Of a DNA stretch of 64,000 nt, positions 53,580 to 63,493 are shown piece after piece (the first letter of the stretch is position 1; each line of letters begins with the position of its first letter). The notes beneath the pieces are model-generated. The model did not search any database. It saw only the letters and a list, made by a program, of their open reading frames with translations, and was not told the origin of the DNA. The position numbers and the translations under genes were made by a program. This DNA is from Niallia taxi (GTDB lineage Bacteria; Bacillota; Bacilli; Bacillales; Cytobacillaceae). The stretch spans positions 434,001 through 498,000 of the forward strand of contig NZ_RZTZ01000001.1 in the NCBI RefSeq assembly GCF_004005475.1. Reading direction: 5' to 3'.

Positions 53580-53612
53580 AAAAAGCGTGAGCAACGGAGC
53601 TCACGCTTTTTT
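53578..53612. terminator. Bidirectional terminator
   Basis: AAAAAGCGTGAGC/GCTCACGCTTTTT arms, AACGGA loop; ends xylR and the converging ABC-GH52 operon. Confidence 0.9.
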
Positions 53613-53618
53613 ATGCAC

Positions 53619-54251
53619 CTAAACAGCCAGTCCTTTCCCCCCTCTTTTCTCAATCAACCTAAAGCTATAACTCCCTCCTGCCATCCATATCCACGCAATG
53701 GAAATACCACCGTAAAACGGAATAAGCCCGGGCATATATAATAAAAGACAAGCTGTCGCTATTGTAAGAACTAGCATCAACAGTGTGATATGCAGATGAT
53801 ATGCCCCAAGGAGCAGGGCATATTTAAGATAATCGCCAAGCTTTAAGTCATAATGGACAAAAATAGGAAAGAAGTATCCCAGCAGTGTGAGAAAAATCGC
53901 TGACAGCAGCAATAGCATACCTGTCATCATCCCTTTGATCAGGCCATCTGTATACTGGAGAAACCAATAATCCAAACAGAGAATCACACCAATTACCATT
54001 AAGAAAAGTCCTAATAAATTAGCTTTAAGAAATTCCTGTTTATAAATAGTATGAAATGTCCTCCACACAGGTATATCTGTTTCTCTATGAAGCCATTTCC
54101 TTATCACCGCAAACAAAGCTGTGGTTGCAGGCATAAACCCGAATACAAGCAGACCTGCTATTGTATATGCGATCCAGATGATATTAAGGTATGCTGTCTT
54201 CATGATCCACTCACATGCAATGAATAGTTTTCCCATCGATTTTGCCCACAT
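53619..54251 (-). CDS. DUF624 (YesL-like) membrane protein
   Basis: Membrane protein of 210 residues with about five hydrophobic helices, family DUF624/YesL. TAYLNIIWIAYTIAGLLVFGFMPATTALFAVIRKW (shown as region ~14-48) is the family core, followed by PVWRTFHTIYKQEF. Such genes accompany carbohydrate ABC importers and YesMN systems, as here; the function is unknown. AGAGGTG precedes the ATG at 54251; 19 bases after the GH52 stop. Confidence 0.85.
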   Translation of the reverse strand: MWAKSMGKLFIACEWIMKTAYLNIIWIAYTIAGLLVFGFMPATTALFAVIRKWLHRETDIPVWRTFHTIYKQEFLKANLLGLFLMVIGVILCLDYWFLQYTDGLIKGMMTGMLLLLSAIFLTLLGYFFPIFVHYDLKLGDYLKYALLLGAYHLHITLLMLVLTIATACLLLYMPGLIPFYGGISIAWIWMAGGSYSFRLIEKRGGKGLAV

Positions 54252-54270
54252 ATTTTCACCTCTTTTTGTT

Positions 54271-56391
54271 CTACTTACTTTCTGCAAGCCAAAGGATGCT
54301 TGTTACACCACGAGGGTAATATTTGCTTCCTGCAATCTCTCCTGCAATGATTTGATCGCTCCAGCTCCAAACTGAAAGTACTGGATGTGTCAGCCATTTA
54401 ACATGGGCAGCGTCTGCTTTTGCCCCAGTTTCATCCCATTGCCATCCGAGAATTTCTCTTGCGATGAATTGGCTTAAGTAGATTTTGCTGAGCCATGAAT
54501 TGCTGCTTGTTGACGAGATCTTCCAGCCACCGTCTTCAAACAGGCAAACCCCTTCTGTCATCACTGTTTCTAAATGCTTTTTCAATGCTTGAATATAAGG
54601 ACCGAATCTTCCTGTATCTTCAAGTGCTTCCTTGCAATTGGTGAAGTATGGGAAAATAAGCCCTTCAATTGCTGGAATTATCTTCGAATCATTGCCCTCT
54701 CCAATTACTGCTGGGATATAGCCTTCTTCTGTCACATTTTCCACAATTGTATTGGCACATTTTTCTGCTTGGATGCCTGCTTGCTCTGCAAGCTCTGTCA
54801 GCCCATGCTCACTGAATATCTTTTCAAGAGCGACATAAGAGGCCCAAATTTTCCCTGCAAGATAAATATTATTTCTTGCTTGCCCTAATGAAACATCTAA
54901 GCTGTCATATGTCGTTATTTCAGCTCCTCCCATTACTCTGGAGGAATCAAGTCCCATTAAACCATTTCTCTTTTCAGGAATTGGATGATCCCTGTTCATT
55001 AAGCTTTCAAAACAGCTCTCTACTATCGGCATGTTCGTCTTTAGCCATGCTTCATCCTCCGTATGTGTCACATAAACAGCAGCACATAATACCCAGTTTA
55101 CGAGCTGTTCATGTGTCATATAGGAAAAGCAGCCGTCAAGCCCATACAGCTCATAGGAAGAATAATGTGGACGGGAAATAGTATTAGCAACACCCATATC
55201 ATGGGTAAAGCTGATGCCGCCATGATATTCGGTATCACTGTCAGGGAATCGGACTTTATCTTCGTAGCTGAAGCGCTCCACAAACATATCTAATTCATTT
55301 TTGACTGTCCATGGGTTCATTTTCAGCTCAAAGAATAGTTGATCAACAGTTAAATCAAATGTATTCATCATTCTGTATTCCCCTTCGTTGACAACCCAGA
55401 ACGGCTCGTCATCGACACTTAGGAGCTGTGTGGAACCATAGTAGCTGCGAATAGAATGTATCAGCATGAATTTTTGGTCTGCCGATAAATGGTCAGCAGT
55501 AAGCAGACGATCGTCTGCAGCTTCCGCTCTTTCGGCAATTTCAGCAAAATGCTCCAAGGCAAAAGCTGCAACAGACTCGATATTTTTAAAGTACTTCGTA
55601 TAGTAATAGGATGTATCCATTCCAGCCGTAGCAATGCCGCCGCGATAGAAGCAGACAGCAAACCGGTATGTCCTCACCTCTCCTGCAGGTACATCTGCGA
55701 CAAGGGCACCGAGCGGACCTAAGCCGAATGTCCAGTTTTCCTCATTCGGTGTCGTCAGGATATTTTCCATGCTGAAATGCATTGCTGATTTCATGTCTGC
55801 ATTACTTGCGGCAATTGCCGTTAGTCTGCCTTGTCCGATTCCGGCAATTCCGTCCATTGTATCATCGAGCCGTCGCATCGAGCTGTACGGGTCACTGCCT
55901 TCATAGCCAAAAAATGCTCGCCTAGCTTTTGTTCCGTTTGTATTATCAACCGTCAATTCTGCGAGAACAGCAGGCAGGAGAACTTTTTTCATTTCCTCCT
56001 CATTACCCGCTCCCGGCTCTGGTACAGATTCTACTTGTGTATAAATCTTGAAGGTTAAGTCCCCTGCTTTCCATGTATCTGTGCCTAGCTTAAATTCCCT
56101 TGTTATCTTCTCCTTTGGAAACGGAAAAATGATATTTGGCTTATCAGGATCAGGGTCCATGTTTTCAATATCATACCGTTTGCTTTCATCGTCTTCCTGA
56201 TAGGCGAAAAACGGAAGTGCCTCGTAAACACCTTCTTTATCTAGGCTTTCAACACCAATATAAACATTCTTTTTTGGTGAACGTCCAAGCTCCAAATCAA
56301 GTCCCCCGCCTGCACCTGGAAATCCAAGTGTAAAGCTTGAGAATGCTCCAATTGGGGAGTGATGTGCGTTAAAAAACATATTTTCCGGCAT
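54271..56391 (-). CDS. GH52 beta-xylosidase
   Basis: Cytoplasmic retaining beta-xylosidase of glycoside hydrolase family 52, 706 residues, the family's normal length. NMFFNAHHSPIGAFSSFTLGFPG at the N-terminus, KRYDIENMDPDPDKPNIIFPF and the NEGEYRMMNTFDLTVDQLFF segment (near residue 345) match the Geobacillus stearothermophilus enzyme; TTYDSLDVSLGQARNN (near 510) holds the region of the known acid/base Asp. No signal peptide, so it acts on xylo-oligosaccharides after import by the ABC transporter encoded just upstream. The family is small and mostly found in Bacillales. Confidence 0.93.
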   Translation of the reverse strand: MPENMFFNAHHSPIGAFSSFTLGFPGAGGGLDLELGRSPKKNVYIGVESLDKEGVYEALPFFAYQEDDESKRYDIENMDPDPDKPNIIFPFPKEKITREFKLGTDTWKAGDLTFKIYTQVESVPEPGAGNEEEMKKVLLPAVLAELTVDNTNGTKARRAFFGYEGSDPYSSMRRLDDTMDGIAGIGQGRLTAIAASNADMKSAMHFSMENILTTPNEENWTFGLGPLGALVADVPAGEVRTYRFAVCFYRGGIATAGMDTSYYYTKYFKNIESVAAFALEHFAEIAERAEAADDRLLTADHLSADQKFMLIHSIRSYYGSTQLLSVDDEPFWVVNEGEYRMMNTFDLTVDQLFFELKMNPWTVKNELDMFVERFSYEDKVRFPDSDTEYHGGISFTHDMGVANTISRPHYSSYELYGLDGCFSYMTHEQLVNWVLCAAVYVTHTEDEAWLKTNMPIVESCFESLMNRDHPIPEKRNGLMGLDSSRVMGGAEITTYDSLDVSLGQARNNIYLAGKIWASYVALEKIFSEHGLTELAEQAGIQAEKCANTIVENVTEEGYIPAVIGEGNDSKIIPAIEGLIFPYFTNCKEALEDTGRFGPYIQALKKHLETVMTEGVCLFEDGGWKISSTSSNSWLSKIYLSQFIAREILGWQWDETGAKADAAHVKWLTHPVLSVWSWSDQIIAGEIAGSKYYPRGVTSILWLAESK

Positions 56392-56414
56392 AAATCACAG
56401 CTCCTTTTTCGTTT

Positions 56415-57311
56415 TTATCCTTTGACAGACCCTGCTGCTAATCCTTCGACAATTCGATTACTCAATGCAATAAAGGCAATTAATATTGGGATGATGCTAA
56501 TCATTAACGTTGCTCCGATTGCTCCCCAATCTGTCAAATATTGACCGACAAAATTATTAACTCCAACAGTTAATGTCTTCCACTTATCAGAGCTGATAAA
56601 GGTATTGACGAAGACGAATTCATTCCAGTTATAAATCATATTAATAATGACGATTGTTGCCATAACTGGTGTTGTCATTGGCAAGGTGATTTGAAAGAAA
56701 ATCCTGTGAATGGAACAACCGTCCATAACTGCTGCCTCTTCAATTTCCCGTGGTAGTGTTTGATAAAAGCCTAATAAAATCATTATCGTTAATGGCAGAT
56801 TAAAGGCAGTGTAGGAAATGATGATAGAAATGGGATTATCAATCAGATGTATATTGTTAAAGAAGCTGAATAATGGAATCAAGGTGGAATGCAGCGGAAT
56901 CATAATCCCTACCATAAACAGCCCAAGAACAAGCTTGCTAAATTTCCAATACATTCTTGTAATCGCAAATGTCACAAAGCTTGCTAGTATGACCGTCAAC
57001 AAAACTGCGACAACAGTAATCCAAACACTGTTAAAGAAATACAGACTGATATTGCCCTGTGTCCAAACCTTTGCATAATTGCTCCATTGCGGATCCTTAG
57101 GCAAAGCAAACGGTGATAAACCAAACACTTCCTGATTTGTTTTCAGAGAAAAAAAGAACAGCCAGACTAATGGATAAATTTGAAATACTGCAATGATACC
57201 TAAAATAAGGTATAGGAAGCTGAAGCCGATTTTTGATCCGATAGAGCTCTTCGCCTTCGGTGAAAATGACTTACTTGTTTTCAGTCTTTTTTGTACGGAT
57301 AGCTCACTCAT
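56415..57311 (-). CDS. Carbohydrate ABC transporter permease (MalG type)
   Basis: Inner-membrane permease of 298 residues with six helices. The EAA loop EEAAVMDGCSIHRIFFQITLP near residue 190 contacts the ATPase. AAGGGAG precedes the ATG at 57311. It is cotranscribed between the MalF-type permease and GH52, so the substrate is probably xylo-oligosaccharides. No ATPase is encoded here; a shared MsmX-type ATPase elsewhere is expected, as for many Bacillus oligosaccharide importers. Confidence 0.92.
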   Translation of the reverse strand: MSELSVQKRLKTSKSFSPKAKSSIGSKIGFSFLYLILGIIAVFQIYPLVWLFFFSLKTNQEVFGLSPFALPKDPQWSNYAKVWTQGNISLYFFNSVWITVVAVLLTVILASFVTFAITRMYWKFSKLVLGLFMVGIMIPLHSTLIPLFSFFNNIHLIDNPISIIISYTAFNLPLTIMILLGFYQTLPREIEEAAVMDGCSIHRIFFQITLPMTTPVMATIVIINMIYNWNEFVFVNTFISSDKWKTLTVGVNNFVGQYLTDWGAIGATLMISIIPILIAFIALSNRIVEGLAAGSVKG

Positions 57312-57330
57312 TTTTATCACTCCCTTCGTA

Positions 57331-58209
57331 TTAATACTGGACATCTTCCTTCGATGCAGTAAGCTTCTGAATGACCCAAGTCATAATTAGGCAAATGATA
57401 AGTAAGGCAAAGCCAATGGCACTGCCATAGCCAAAGTTATACGTTTTAAAGGCCTCTTTGTACATATAGGAAGCAATCACTTCACTCGAACCGTTAGGCC
57501 CGCCTCCTGTCATGACATAAATGAGGTCAAAGTATTTCAGCGAGCCGACAATTGCAAGAACAATCGTTACTTTAATAACTCCTGAAATGAGCGGTAGCTT
57601 TATTCTGTACGCTATCTGCAAAGGTGTTGCACCATCTATTCTTGCCGCCTCTATCACTTCCTCCGGCACGTTTTTTAATGCGGCATAATAAATAATGATA
57701 TAGAAGCCAGCATACTGCCAAATAATCGGAACAAAGATGGCAATAAGCACAAGATTAGGATCTGCCAGCCATGTTGGTGTATTTTCCATACCGAACAGCT
57801 CGAGCAATTTATTAAGCATCCCGTTTGTCGGATCAAAAATTTTCAGCCACAGCTGTGCAATCGCAACAGATGATAACAGCATTGGAATTAAATATATTTT
57901 CCGCAGCAAATTGGCTCCTTTAATTCTGCTTGCAAGGATGATGGAAATAACTAAGTAGAAAATCAAACTTATCGCTGAAAATAACGCCAATAAGACAGAA
58001 TGATATGTACTGTTCCAAAACATCTTATCCTTTATCAGCTGCACATAATTATCTAAACCAATAAACTTCATCGCACCAATTCCATCCCAATCCATCAGCC
58101 CGTAATAGCCTGTAAGGACAATCGGAATGTAAATCAGCACGAGAACCAGAATTAAAGCAGGCAGCACATATAAGCAAATGGCAAGTTTATTAGACATGAC
58201 CGTTTTCAT
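57331..58209 (-). CDS. Carbohydrate ABC transporter permease (MalF type)
   Basis: Permease of 292 residues with six helices, partner of the MalG-type protein. The EAA motif EEVIEAARIDGATPLQIAYRIKLP lies near residue 180 (given as region). GGAGGGG precedes the ATG. Located 74 bases after the binding-protein gene and 19 before the second permease, the typical SBP-F-G order. Confidence 0.92.
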   Translation of the reverse strand: MKTVMSNKLAICLYVLPALILVLVLIYIPIVLTGYYGLMDWDGIGAMKFIGLDNYVQLIKDKMFWNSTYHSVLLALFSAISLIFYLVISIILASRIKGANLLRKIYLIPMLLSSVAIAQLWLKIFDPTNGMLNKLLELFGMENTPTWLADPNLVLIAIFVPIIWQYAGFYIIIYYAALKNVPEEVIEAARIDGATPLQIAYRIKLPLISGVIKVTIVLAIVGSLKYFDLIYVMTGGGPNGSSEVIASYMYKEAFKTYNFGYGSAIGFALLIICLIMTWVIQKLTASKEDVQY

Positions 58210-58283
58210 TCGCTAATCTCCCCTCCTTCTTTACTATTAGGGGCATAGGAATAATGCCCCTAAATGCATGTAACTTATGTTCG

Positions 58284-59591
58284 TTACTCCTCTTCTGATA
58301 ATGCCTCTTCCTGCTTTTTCACAAAATCCTTTGGTGTCGCCTGACCGCCAAACAAGGATTGAATCATATCCAAATGGACTTGTGCAACACTTGAACTCAT
58401 TTGTACATCTGCATAAAGAGTCAAGTTGGATGCACTGCCTAAATCATTAAGGATATCAATATACATTTGGTCAAGCTCTGTACTGGAAGTGTCAACAACT
58501 GTTGCCGGAATCACTCCAGCATCTGAGACTGAACGCTTGCCCCACTCCTTCACAAGGTAGGAAACAAAATCCTTTGATTCGTCCTTTACTTTGGAATTCT
58601 CTGATACAAATAAACCAACTCCAGGTCCGCCAACATAGCTGTTAATATCTCCTTTACCGCCTTCATATGTTGGAAATTTGAAATAGCCTACTTTATCTTT
58701 GAATTCTTGCGTAACATCAGGACTAGTTGTGTAGTTTGGCAGCTCCCATGTTGCCATTAAATACATGGCTGCCTGTTCATTCATGAAATAGCCTTTTGCC
58801 TCATCGTTTGATAAGCCATTGAATCCTTTGACAAATGCCCCCATGTCAACAAGCTTCTTCACTTCTTCCGCTGCTTTCAACAAAGCCGGATCTTCAAAGC
58901 TTCCAGAACGATTAATCGCATTTGCGAGAGCTTCAGAACCGCCAATGCGGTCGGCAAGGTACATATACCACATAGATCCTGTCCATCTGTCCTTGTTTCC
59001 AAGCGTAATTGGTGTTACCCCTTTGTCTACTAACGTTTTTACTACTTCAACGAATTGATCATATGTTTCTGGTATTTCAAGATTGTATTTCTCGAAGATT
59101 TCTTTGTTGTAGTAAACTGGTGTTATGTTCAGCTCAAGTGGCAACCCGTATGTTTTCCCATCCACTGCATATGCTTCTGTCGTCCCTGCAACAAACGAGT
59201 CCTTGAAATCGCTTTCGATTTTATCATCTAAAGGTGCAAGCATGTTTCCTTCCACGAAAGGCTTTAAGTAGCCGGCAGCCCATGTTACCCCAACATCAGG
59301 AAGTTCATTTGATGCAGATAAAACTTTGATTTTATCTTTGTATTGCTCATTTCCAAGAATTTCAGTTTGAATTTTTATATCTGGATGATCCTTTTCATAT
59401 TGCTTGATGATATTATTTACTATCGTGTATTGTGCCTTTGAAGATCCTTCTGGCCATAGGTGCATAAATTTAATGACGGTTTTACCATCACTTGAAGCGC
59501 TTTCATTTGTAGACGATGAACATCCTGCTAATGCTAAGACAACTATCATGACAATGGACATCATAACGAAAATAGATTTGCGTCTAATCAC
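58284..59591 (-). CDS. Sugar ABC transporter substrate-binding lipoprotein
   Basis: Extracellular solute-binding protein family 1, 435 residues. Signal peptide with lipobox LAGC near residue 24, then KTVIKFMHLWPEGS typical of oligosaccharide binders and the NKEIFEKYNLEIPETYDQFVE segment. Aromatic residues for sugar stacking (LGNKDRWTGSMWYMYL, LMATWELP) are abundant. Translation starts at GTG with GGGGG upstream. It probably captures xylo-oligosaccharides and begins the importer part of the operon. Confidence 0.92.
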   Translation of the reverse strand: MIRRKSIFVMMSIVMIVVLALAGCSSSTNESASSDGKTVIKFMHLWPEGSSKAQYTIVNNIIKQYEKDHPDIKIQTEILGNEQYKDKIKVLSASNELPDVGVTWAAGYLKPFVEGNMLAPLDDKIESDFKDSFVAGTTEAYAVDGKTYGLPLELNITPVYYNKEIFEKYNLEIPETYDQFVEVVKTLVDKGVTPITLGNKDRWTGSMWYMYLADRIGGSEALANAINRSGSFEDPALLKAAEEVKKLVDMGAFVKGFNGLSNDEAKGYFMNEQAAMYLMATWELPNYTTSPDVTQEFKDKVGYFKFPTYEGGKGDINSYVGGPGVGLFVSENSKVKDESKDFVSYLVKEWGKRSVSDAGVIPATVVDTSSTELDQMYIDILNDLGSASNLTLYADVQMSSSVAQVHLDMIQSLFGGQATPKDFVKKQEEALSEEE

Positions 59592-59690
59592 TTTTTTGCC
59601 CCCTTTTTTTTAGTTTCTTTACACTATGAGTCTACCATCTTTTCTTATTGCCCTGAAAGGTCACTGTCATTAGGAAAAATACTACTTTTT

Positions 59691-60476
59691 TTAGAAAACC
59701 GTTACACTGTTTGTCCTTCTGTACATGCTTGGTGTGACTCCTTCTAACTCTCGGAAAATCTTAATAAAATATTTAGCTGTTTTATAGCCGCATTCCTCCG
59801 CAATATCTGCAATTGGATGCTTAGTGGAAATCAGCAGCTCCTTTGCATACTGAATTCTGCGCCTTGTTATATATTCACTAAAAGTTACTTTCATTTGTTC
59901 CTTAAAGAGCACACTTAAATAGCTTGAATTTAAATGGACATGCTCTGCGACTCCTTTTAAACTCAGCTCTAATTTTAAGTGCTGGTCAATATAATGAATT
60001 GCTTCTAGCACTGGTTCCTTCGTAGTTGTTTCTTTCAAGTTGAGCTTGAGCAGCTTTTCATCGACGACCTTTTCCATCATTTCTGCTCTTGTTTGCTTTG
60101 TTTCGATGGTAACAGCAGCTTCGACTGCTTCAATCAGCTTCTTTTTACTGACAGGCTTAAGTAAATAATTAACAACACCTAAGCGGAGTGCTTCTTGTGC
60201 ATACTCGAACTCGGAATAAGCAGAAATAACGATTGCAACTGGTGATAGGCTTTGCCTTTTTATTTCCTGCAATAGCTTAAGGCCAGTTATTTGCGGCATT
60301 CTGATATCTGTTATTAATATATGAATCTTGTATTGCTTGACGAGTTCAATCGCTTCCTCGCCGTCTGCTGCAGCAATTATTTGCCACCTTTTATCTGCCC
60401 AAGCCTCCAGAGTATTCTTCATTCCTTGCCTTGCTTTAGGCTCATCATCGACAATTAAGATTGTTTTTGTATACAT
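59691..60476 (-). CDS. YesN-type response regulator
   Basis: Response regulator of 261 residues with an AraC output domain. The receiver has acidic residues VDDEPKARQ, phospho-acceptor Asp57 (ITDIRMP) and Lys in LLKPVSKKKL. The last ~100 residues hold two helix-turn-helix motifs (LKGVAEHVHLNSSYLSVLFK; IADIAEECGYKTAKYF...). Its start overlaps the kinase gene by 22 bases. It likely activates the ABC-GH52 genes that follow. Confidence 0.92.
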   Translation of the reverse strand: MYTKTILIVDDEPKARQGMKNTLEAWADKRWQIIAAADGEEAIELVKQYKIHILITDIRMPQITGLKLLQEIKRQSLSPVAIVISAYSEFEYAQEALRLGVVNYLLKPVSKKKLIEAVEAAVTIETKQTRAEMMEKVVDEKLLKLNLKETTTKEPVLEAIHYIDQHLKLELSLKGVAEHVHLNSSYLSVLFKEQMKVTFSEYITRRRIQYAKELLISTKHPIADIAEECGYKTAKYFIKIFRELEGVTPSMYRRTNSVTVF

Positions 60477-62221
60477 TCCTTTTCTCCCCCCATAATTGGA
60501 ATTTCGAAGGAAACAGTTGTCCCCTTATCGCGCATACTCTTAATCTCCAGCCCCTCATGTCCATCCTCTTGGTAGTAGAGCTTCAACCTTTTAAATACGT
60601 TGGAAATAGCCATACCCTTGCCTTTAACCGAGGTAATCCCGCCTTTTGCCATCGCTTTCTTGATTTTCTCCAAGCTGTCTTCGGCTATACCTGCACCATC
60701 ATCTTCAACCGTTACCAACAAGTTTTGTGTGTTTGACACATGTCTGACAGAAATGATAATATAACAAACCCCTATCTTGTTACCTGCACCATGTATAACG
60801 GCATTTTCTACCAGCGGCTGAATTAAAAACTTAGGTACCCTTACCAGTTCATAAGCCGTATCCATCTCAATGCGCCATTTTAGCTTATCGCCAAAACGCA
60901 TTTGCATGATTTCCATATAATCGTTTATATGATTAAGTTCATCCTTCAAAAATACCCATTCATCCTCTTGGCTGTTCGTAATGGTATATCGAAACAAATT
61001 AGACATGGCCACAACTGTATCTGCTAGCTCCTCCTCTCCCTTTTCCTCAAGCGACCAATGAAGAGCATTAAGTGTATTGAAGAGAAAATGGGGATTAATC
61101 TGTGCTTGGATTGCTTTCAACTCACTTCTGCTCTTGACGATTTCCTTTTCATAAACCATTTTGATTAAATGATTTGTTTCTTTAACAAGTTGGTTATAGG
61201 TGCTATTTAACTCATTTATCTCATTAACAGACGGAAGCTTTGGATTCATCTCCAGTGATCCTTGACTCGCATGTCTCATTGTATTTGTGAGCCTGATTAT
61301 GGGTCTTGTGATAATGGTCGATAAAAATAAAGAACAGATAAAATAAATCAGCAGACCGATTAGTCCAGAAACGAAAATGCTTGAACGAAGAACAGAAATT
61401 CCGCTTGTCAAAGCGGTGACAGGCGTTAGGATAAGCACAGTCCAACCTGTAATATCCGATTCCTCTCTTGTTACCATATAATCCTTTTTATTGATTTCAA
61501 CAGTCGTACTGTCATTATGTATGATGGATTGTAGTGGCTTGTCATAATCAGTAATAATCGGCTCAAGCGCTTTATCAAGCAATATCGAATACTGATTTGT
61601 TTTATTAGTCAAATCTTTATTTACAAATTGGAAATACTCTTTATACATACTGATAAGGATATATCCGCCATTGGCATAGTTTTTGTCCATCAGATTAACT
61701 CGTCTGATTGCAAGAAAATAATTAGCATCATTCGGGTCTTCACCGATCCAAACAAGTCTTCCCTTTTCTCTCTTCGCCAGCTCCACCCAGCTCTTCCTTA
61801 ATTTAAGAGGTGCATTTGCATCATCAAGTGGTAATATACGATGCTCTTCATTCGTAAAAAGCTGAAAAGAAAAAATGCCATCAGAGTTTGCTGTAATGGT
61901 GTTCACTGTTCCCATCAATTCCTGCAGCTCCAAAAATGGCACTTCCTTATTTTCATATTCCTTCGTCAAAAGCTTTTGTACTTTGTCGTTTGTTACAACT
62001 AGCTTTGAAGCCATGTTGATTTGCTCATACAATGATTCAAGCCTGCCATTTGCTTCCACAGCAACTTGTTTAATCTGTTTTTCCGCATTGTTTTTTAGCA
62101 AATAGGATACTTGATTAAAGGTGAGGATACTTACAATCAATAACACAATAAACATTGCTGACAGGAAAACTATTAGTATTTGGTTCCGTAATGTATTCCA
62201 CTTTTTTAAGACTTTAAGCAT
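60455..62221 (-). CDS. YesM-type sensor histidine kinase
   Basis: Membrane kinase of 588 residues. Helices at ~17-38 and ~280-302 flank an extracellular dCache sensor; a HAMP linker (ITRPIIRLTNTMRHASQG) follows, then the His_kinase domain with the phospho-accepting His in AQINPHFLFNTLNALHW and a HATPase domain (VEDDGAGI, KGKGMAISNVFKRL). The type responds to extracellular sugars or binding-protein complexes. First gene of the xylo-oligosaccharide operon and preceded by a XylR-like operator. Confidence 0.92.
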   Translation of the reverse strand: MLKVLKKWNTLRNQILIVFLSAMFIVLLIVSILTFNQVSYLLKNNAEKQIKQVAVEANGRLESLYEQINMASKLVVTNDKVQKLLTKEYENKEVPFLELQELMGTVNTITANSDGIFSFQLFTNEEHRILPLDDANAPLKLRKSWVELAKREKGRLVWIGEDPNDANYFLAIRRVNLMDKNYANGGYILISMYKEYFQFVNKDLTNKTNQYSILLDKALEPIITDYDKPLQSIIHNDSTTVEINKKDYMVTREESDITGWTVLILTPVTALTSGISVLRSSIFVSGLIGLLIYFICSLFLSTIITRPIIRLTNTMRHASQGSLEMNPKLPSVNEINELNSTYNQLVKETNHLIKMVYEKEIVKSRSELKAIQAQINPHFLFNTLNALHWSLEEKGEEELADTVVAMSNLFRYTITNSQEDEWVFLKDELNHINDYMEIMQMRFGDKLKWRIEMDTAYELVRVPKFLIQPLVENAVIHGAGNKIGVCYIIISVRHVSNTQNLLVTVEDDGAGIAEDSLEKIKKAMAKGGITSVKGKGMAISNVFKRLKLYYQEDGHEGLEIKSMRDKGTTVSFEIPIMGGEKECIQKQS

Positions 62222-62271
62222 AGTCTCCCCCTTTAATTATTGGACGCACCACTAATAAACAGCAGTTCACC

Positions 62272-62300
62272 CAACTTAGTTTATTAGATAAACAAAGTTG
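62272..62300. promoter_or_regulatory. XylR operator-like repeat before the two-component genes
   Basis: CAACTTAGTTTAT-TAG-ATAAACAAAGTTG, 12 of 13 pairs, 51 bases before the kinase start. Core GTTTAT-TAG-ATAAAC equals the xylR-side operator. Confidence 0.8.
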
Positions 62301-62437
62301 ATATACTTTTCGGTACAATTATCTCTCTGCACCATTTTATGTAAGCCCTTACTCAATTCGAATTATACTATTTTTTTTAGATGGATGATATAGAGAGTAT
62401 TAGTATTTAGAAAAAATTCTTTCATACATAAACATAG

Positions 62438-62470
62438 AAAAAGGGACCTCCTTACAGAATGTCCCTTCTC
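62438..62470 (-). terminator. Terminator of the monooxygenase gene
   Basis: AAGGGAC/GTCCCTT arms with a 13-base loop and T run on the minus strand. Confidence 0.75.
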
Positions 62471-62476
62471 CCTAAT

Positions 62477-63478
62477 TTATGAAAGCAATTCCTCTGCTAT
62501 CAGCTTGTATGACTGTATTTTATCAGCTATGTCATAAGTAATGGTAACAATCATCATCTCGTCAGCGCCATATGTCTCACTTACTTTGCTAAGCTTGTTT
62601 TTGACTTCCTGCGGATTTCCGATGATCATTTTTTCCTTCATGGAAGTAAGCTTTTCGGTCTCTTCTTCTGTGAGCTCATAGTTTTTAGCCTCTTCTATTG
62701 ATGGGACTCCTTTTTCCCCTTGCCCCTTTGCCCGTTGCAGTGACCAAATGAGGGAGCTTAAGGCAATAGCTTCTGCTTGTTCGGTTGTTTCTGCGCATAT
62801 TACAGAAACAGCCACAATTACTTCAGCCTTGCTTTCCCCATTTTTGCGCTTTTTGAAGGCGAGCTTATACTGCTGAACAATTTCCGGTCCATCATTTTCA
62901 CTCATAAAATGGCCAAATGTATAGGAAAGCCCAAGTGATCCTGCAAGAGCAGCGCTTTTTTTGCTTGTCCCAAGCAGCCATGGCACAGGCGCAACCGCTG
63001 GAACAGGTGCTGCTGATAATGCTGCTTGCTCATGAGCTGCAGGATATTCAGCATCCAAAAACTGCAGCAGCTCCTTGATGTTTTCAGGCATTGCCCACAC
63101 CTGCTTAAGAAAGTTCTCGCTCAGGGCATTACTTGCTTCTGCTGAACCACCTGGTGCTCTCCCAATGCCTAAATCGACCCGATCAGGAAATAATGTTGCC
63201 AGCATGTTGTAGACCTCAGCAACCTTGTATGGCTTATAATAGGGCAATAGAACAGCACCTGCACCAATTCGGATTGTACTTGTATTAGCTCCAATATAAC
63301 TCAGCATCACTTCTGGTGCTGAGCATGCAAGGCCTGGCAAGTCATGATGCTCTGCAAGCCAATAGCGTGTATAACCAAATTTCTCACCTGCTTGCGCCAA
63401 TTTGGCAGACGCAGCTAGGGCAGCTTGGGCATTTTGATTTGTAGAAATCGGTGATTGATCTAAAATTCCTAACCTCAT
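62477..63478 (-). CDS. Luciferase-like flavin-dependent monooxygenase family protein
   Basis: LLM-class oxidoreductase of 333 residues, TIM-barrel fold using FMNH2 or F420-like cofactors. LGILDQSPISTNQNA at the start, YWLAEHHDLPGLACSAPE near 40, RIGAGAVLLPYYKP near 72 and DLGIGRAPGG near 103 are family hallmarks of the YceB/YhbW branch, which lack a known substrate. A weak AAGG-type ribosome binding site precedes the ATG. The DUF3219 gene lies 15 bases upstream on the same strand. Confidence 0.88.
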   Translation of the reverse strand: MRLGILDQSPISTNQNAQAALAASAKLAQAGEKFGYTRYWLAEHHDLPGLACSAPEVMLSYIGANTSTIRIGAGAVLLPYYKPYKVAEVYNMLATLFPDRVDLGIGRAPGGSAEASNALSENFLKQVWAMPENIKELLQFLDAEYPAAHEQAALSAAPVPAVAPVPWLLGTSKKSAALAGSLGLSYTFGHFMSENDGPEIVQQYKLAFKKRKNGESKAEVIVAVSVICAETTEQAEAIALSSLIWSLQRAKGQGEKGVPSIEEAKNYELTEEETEKLTSMKEKMIIGNPQEVKNKLSKVSETYGADEMMIVTITYDIADKIQSYKLIAEELLS

Positions 63479-63493
63479 GAGGATGCCTTCTTT

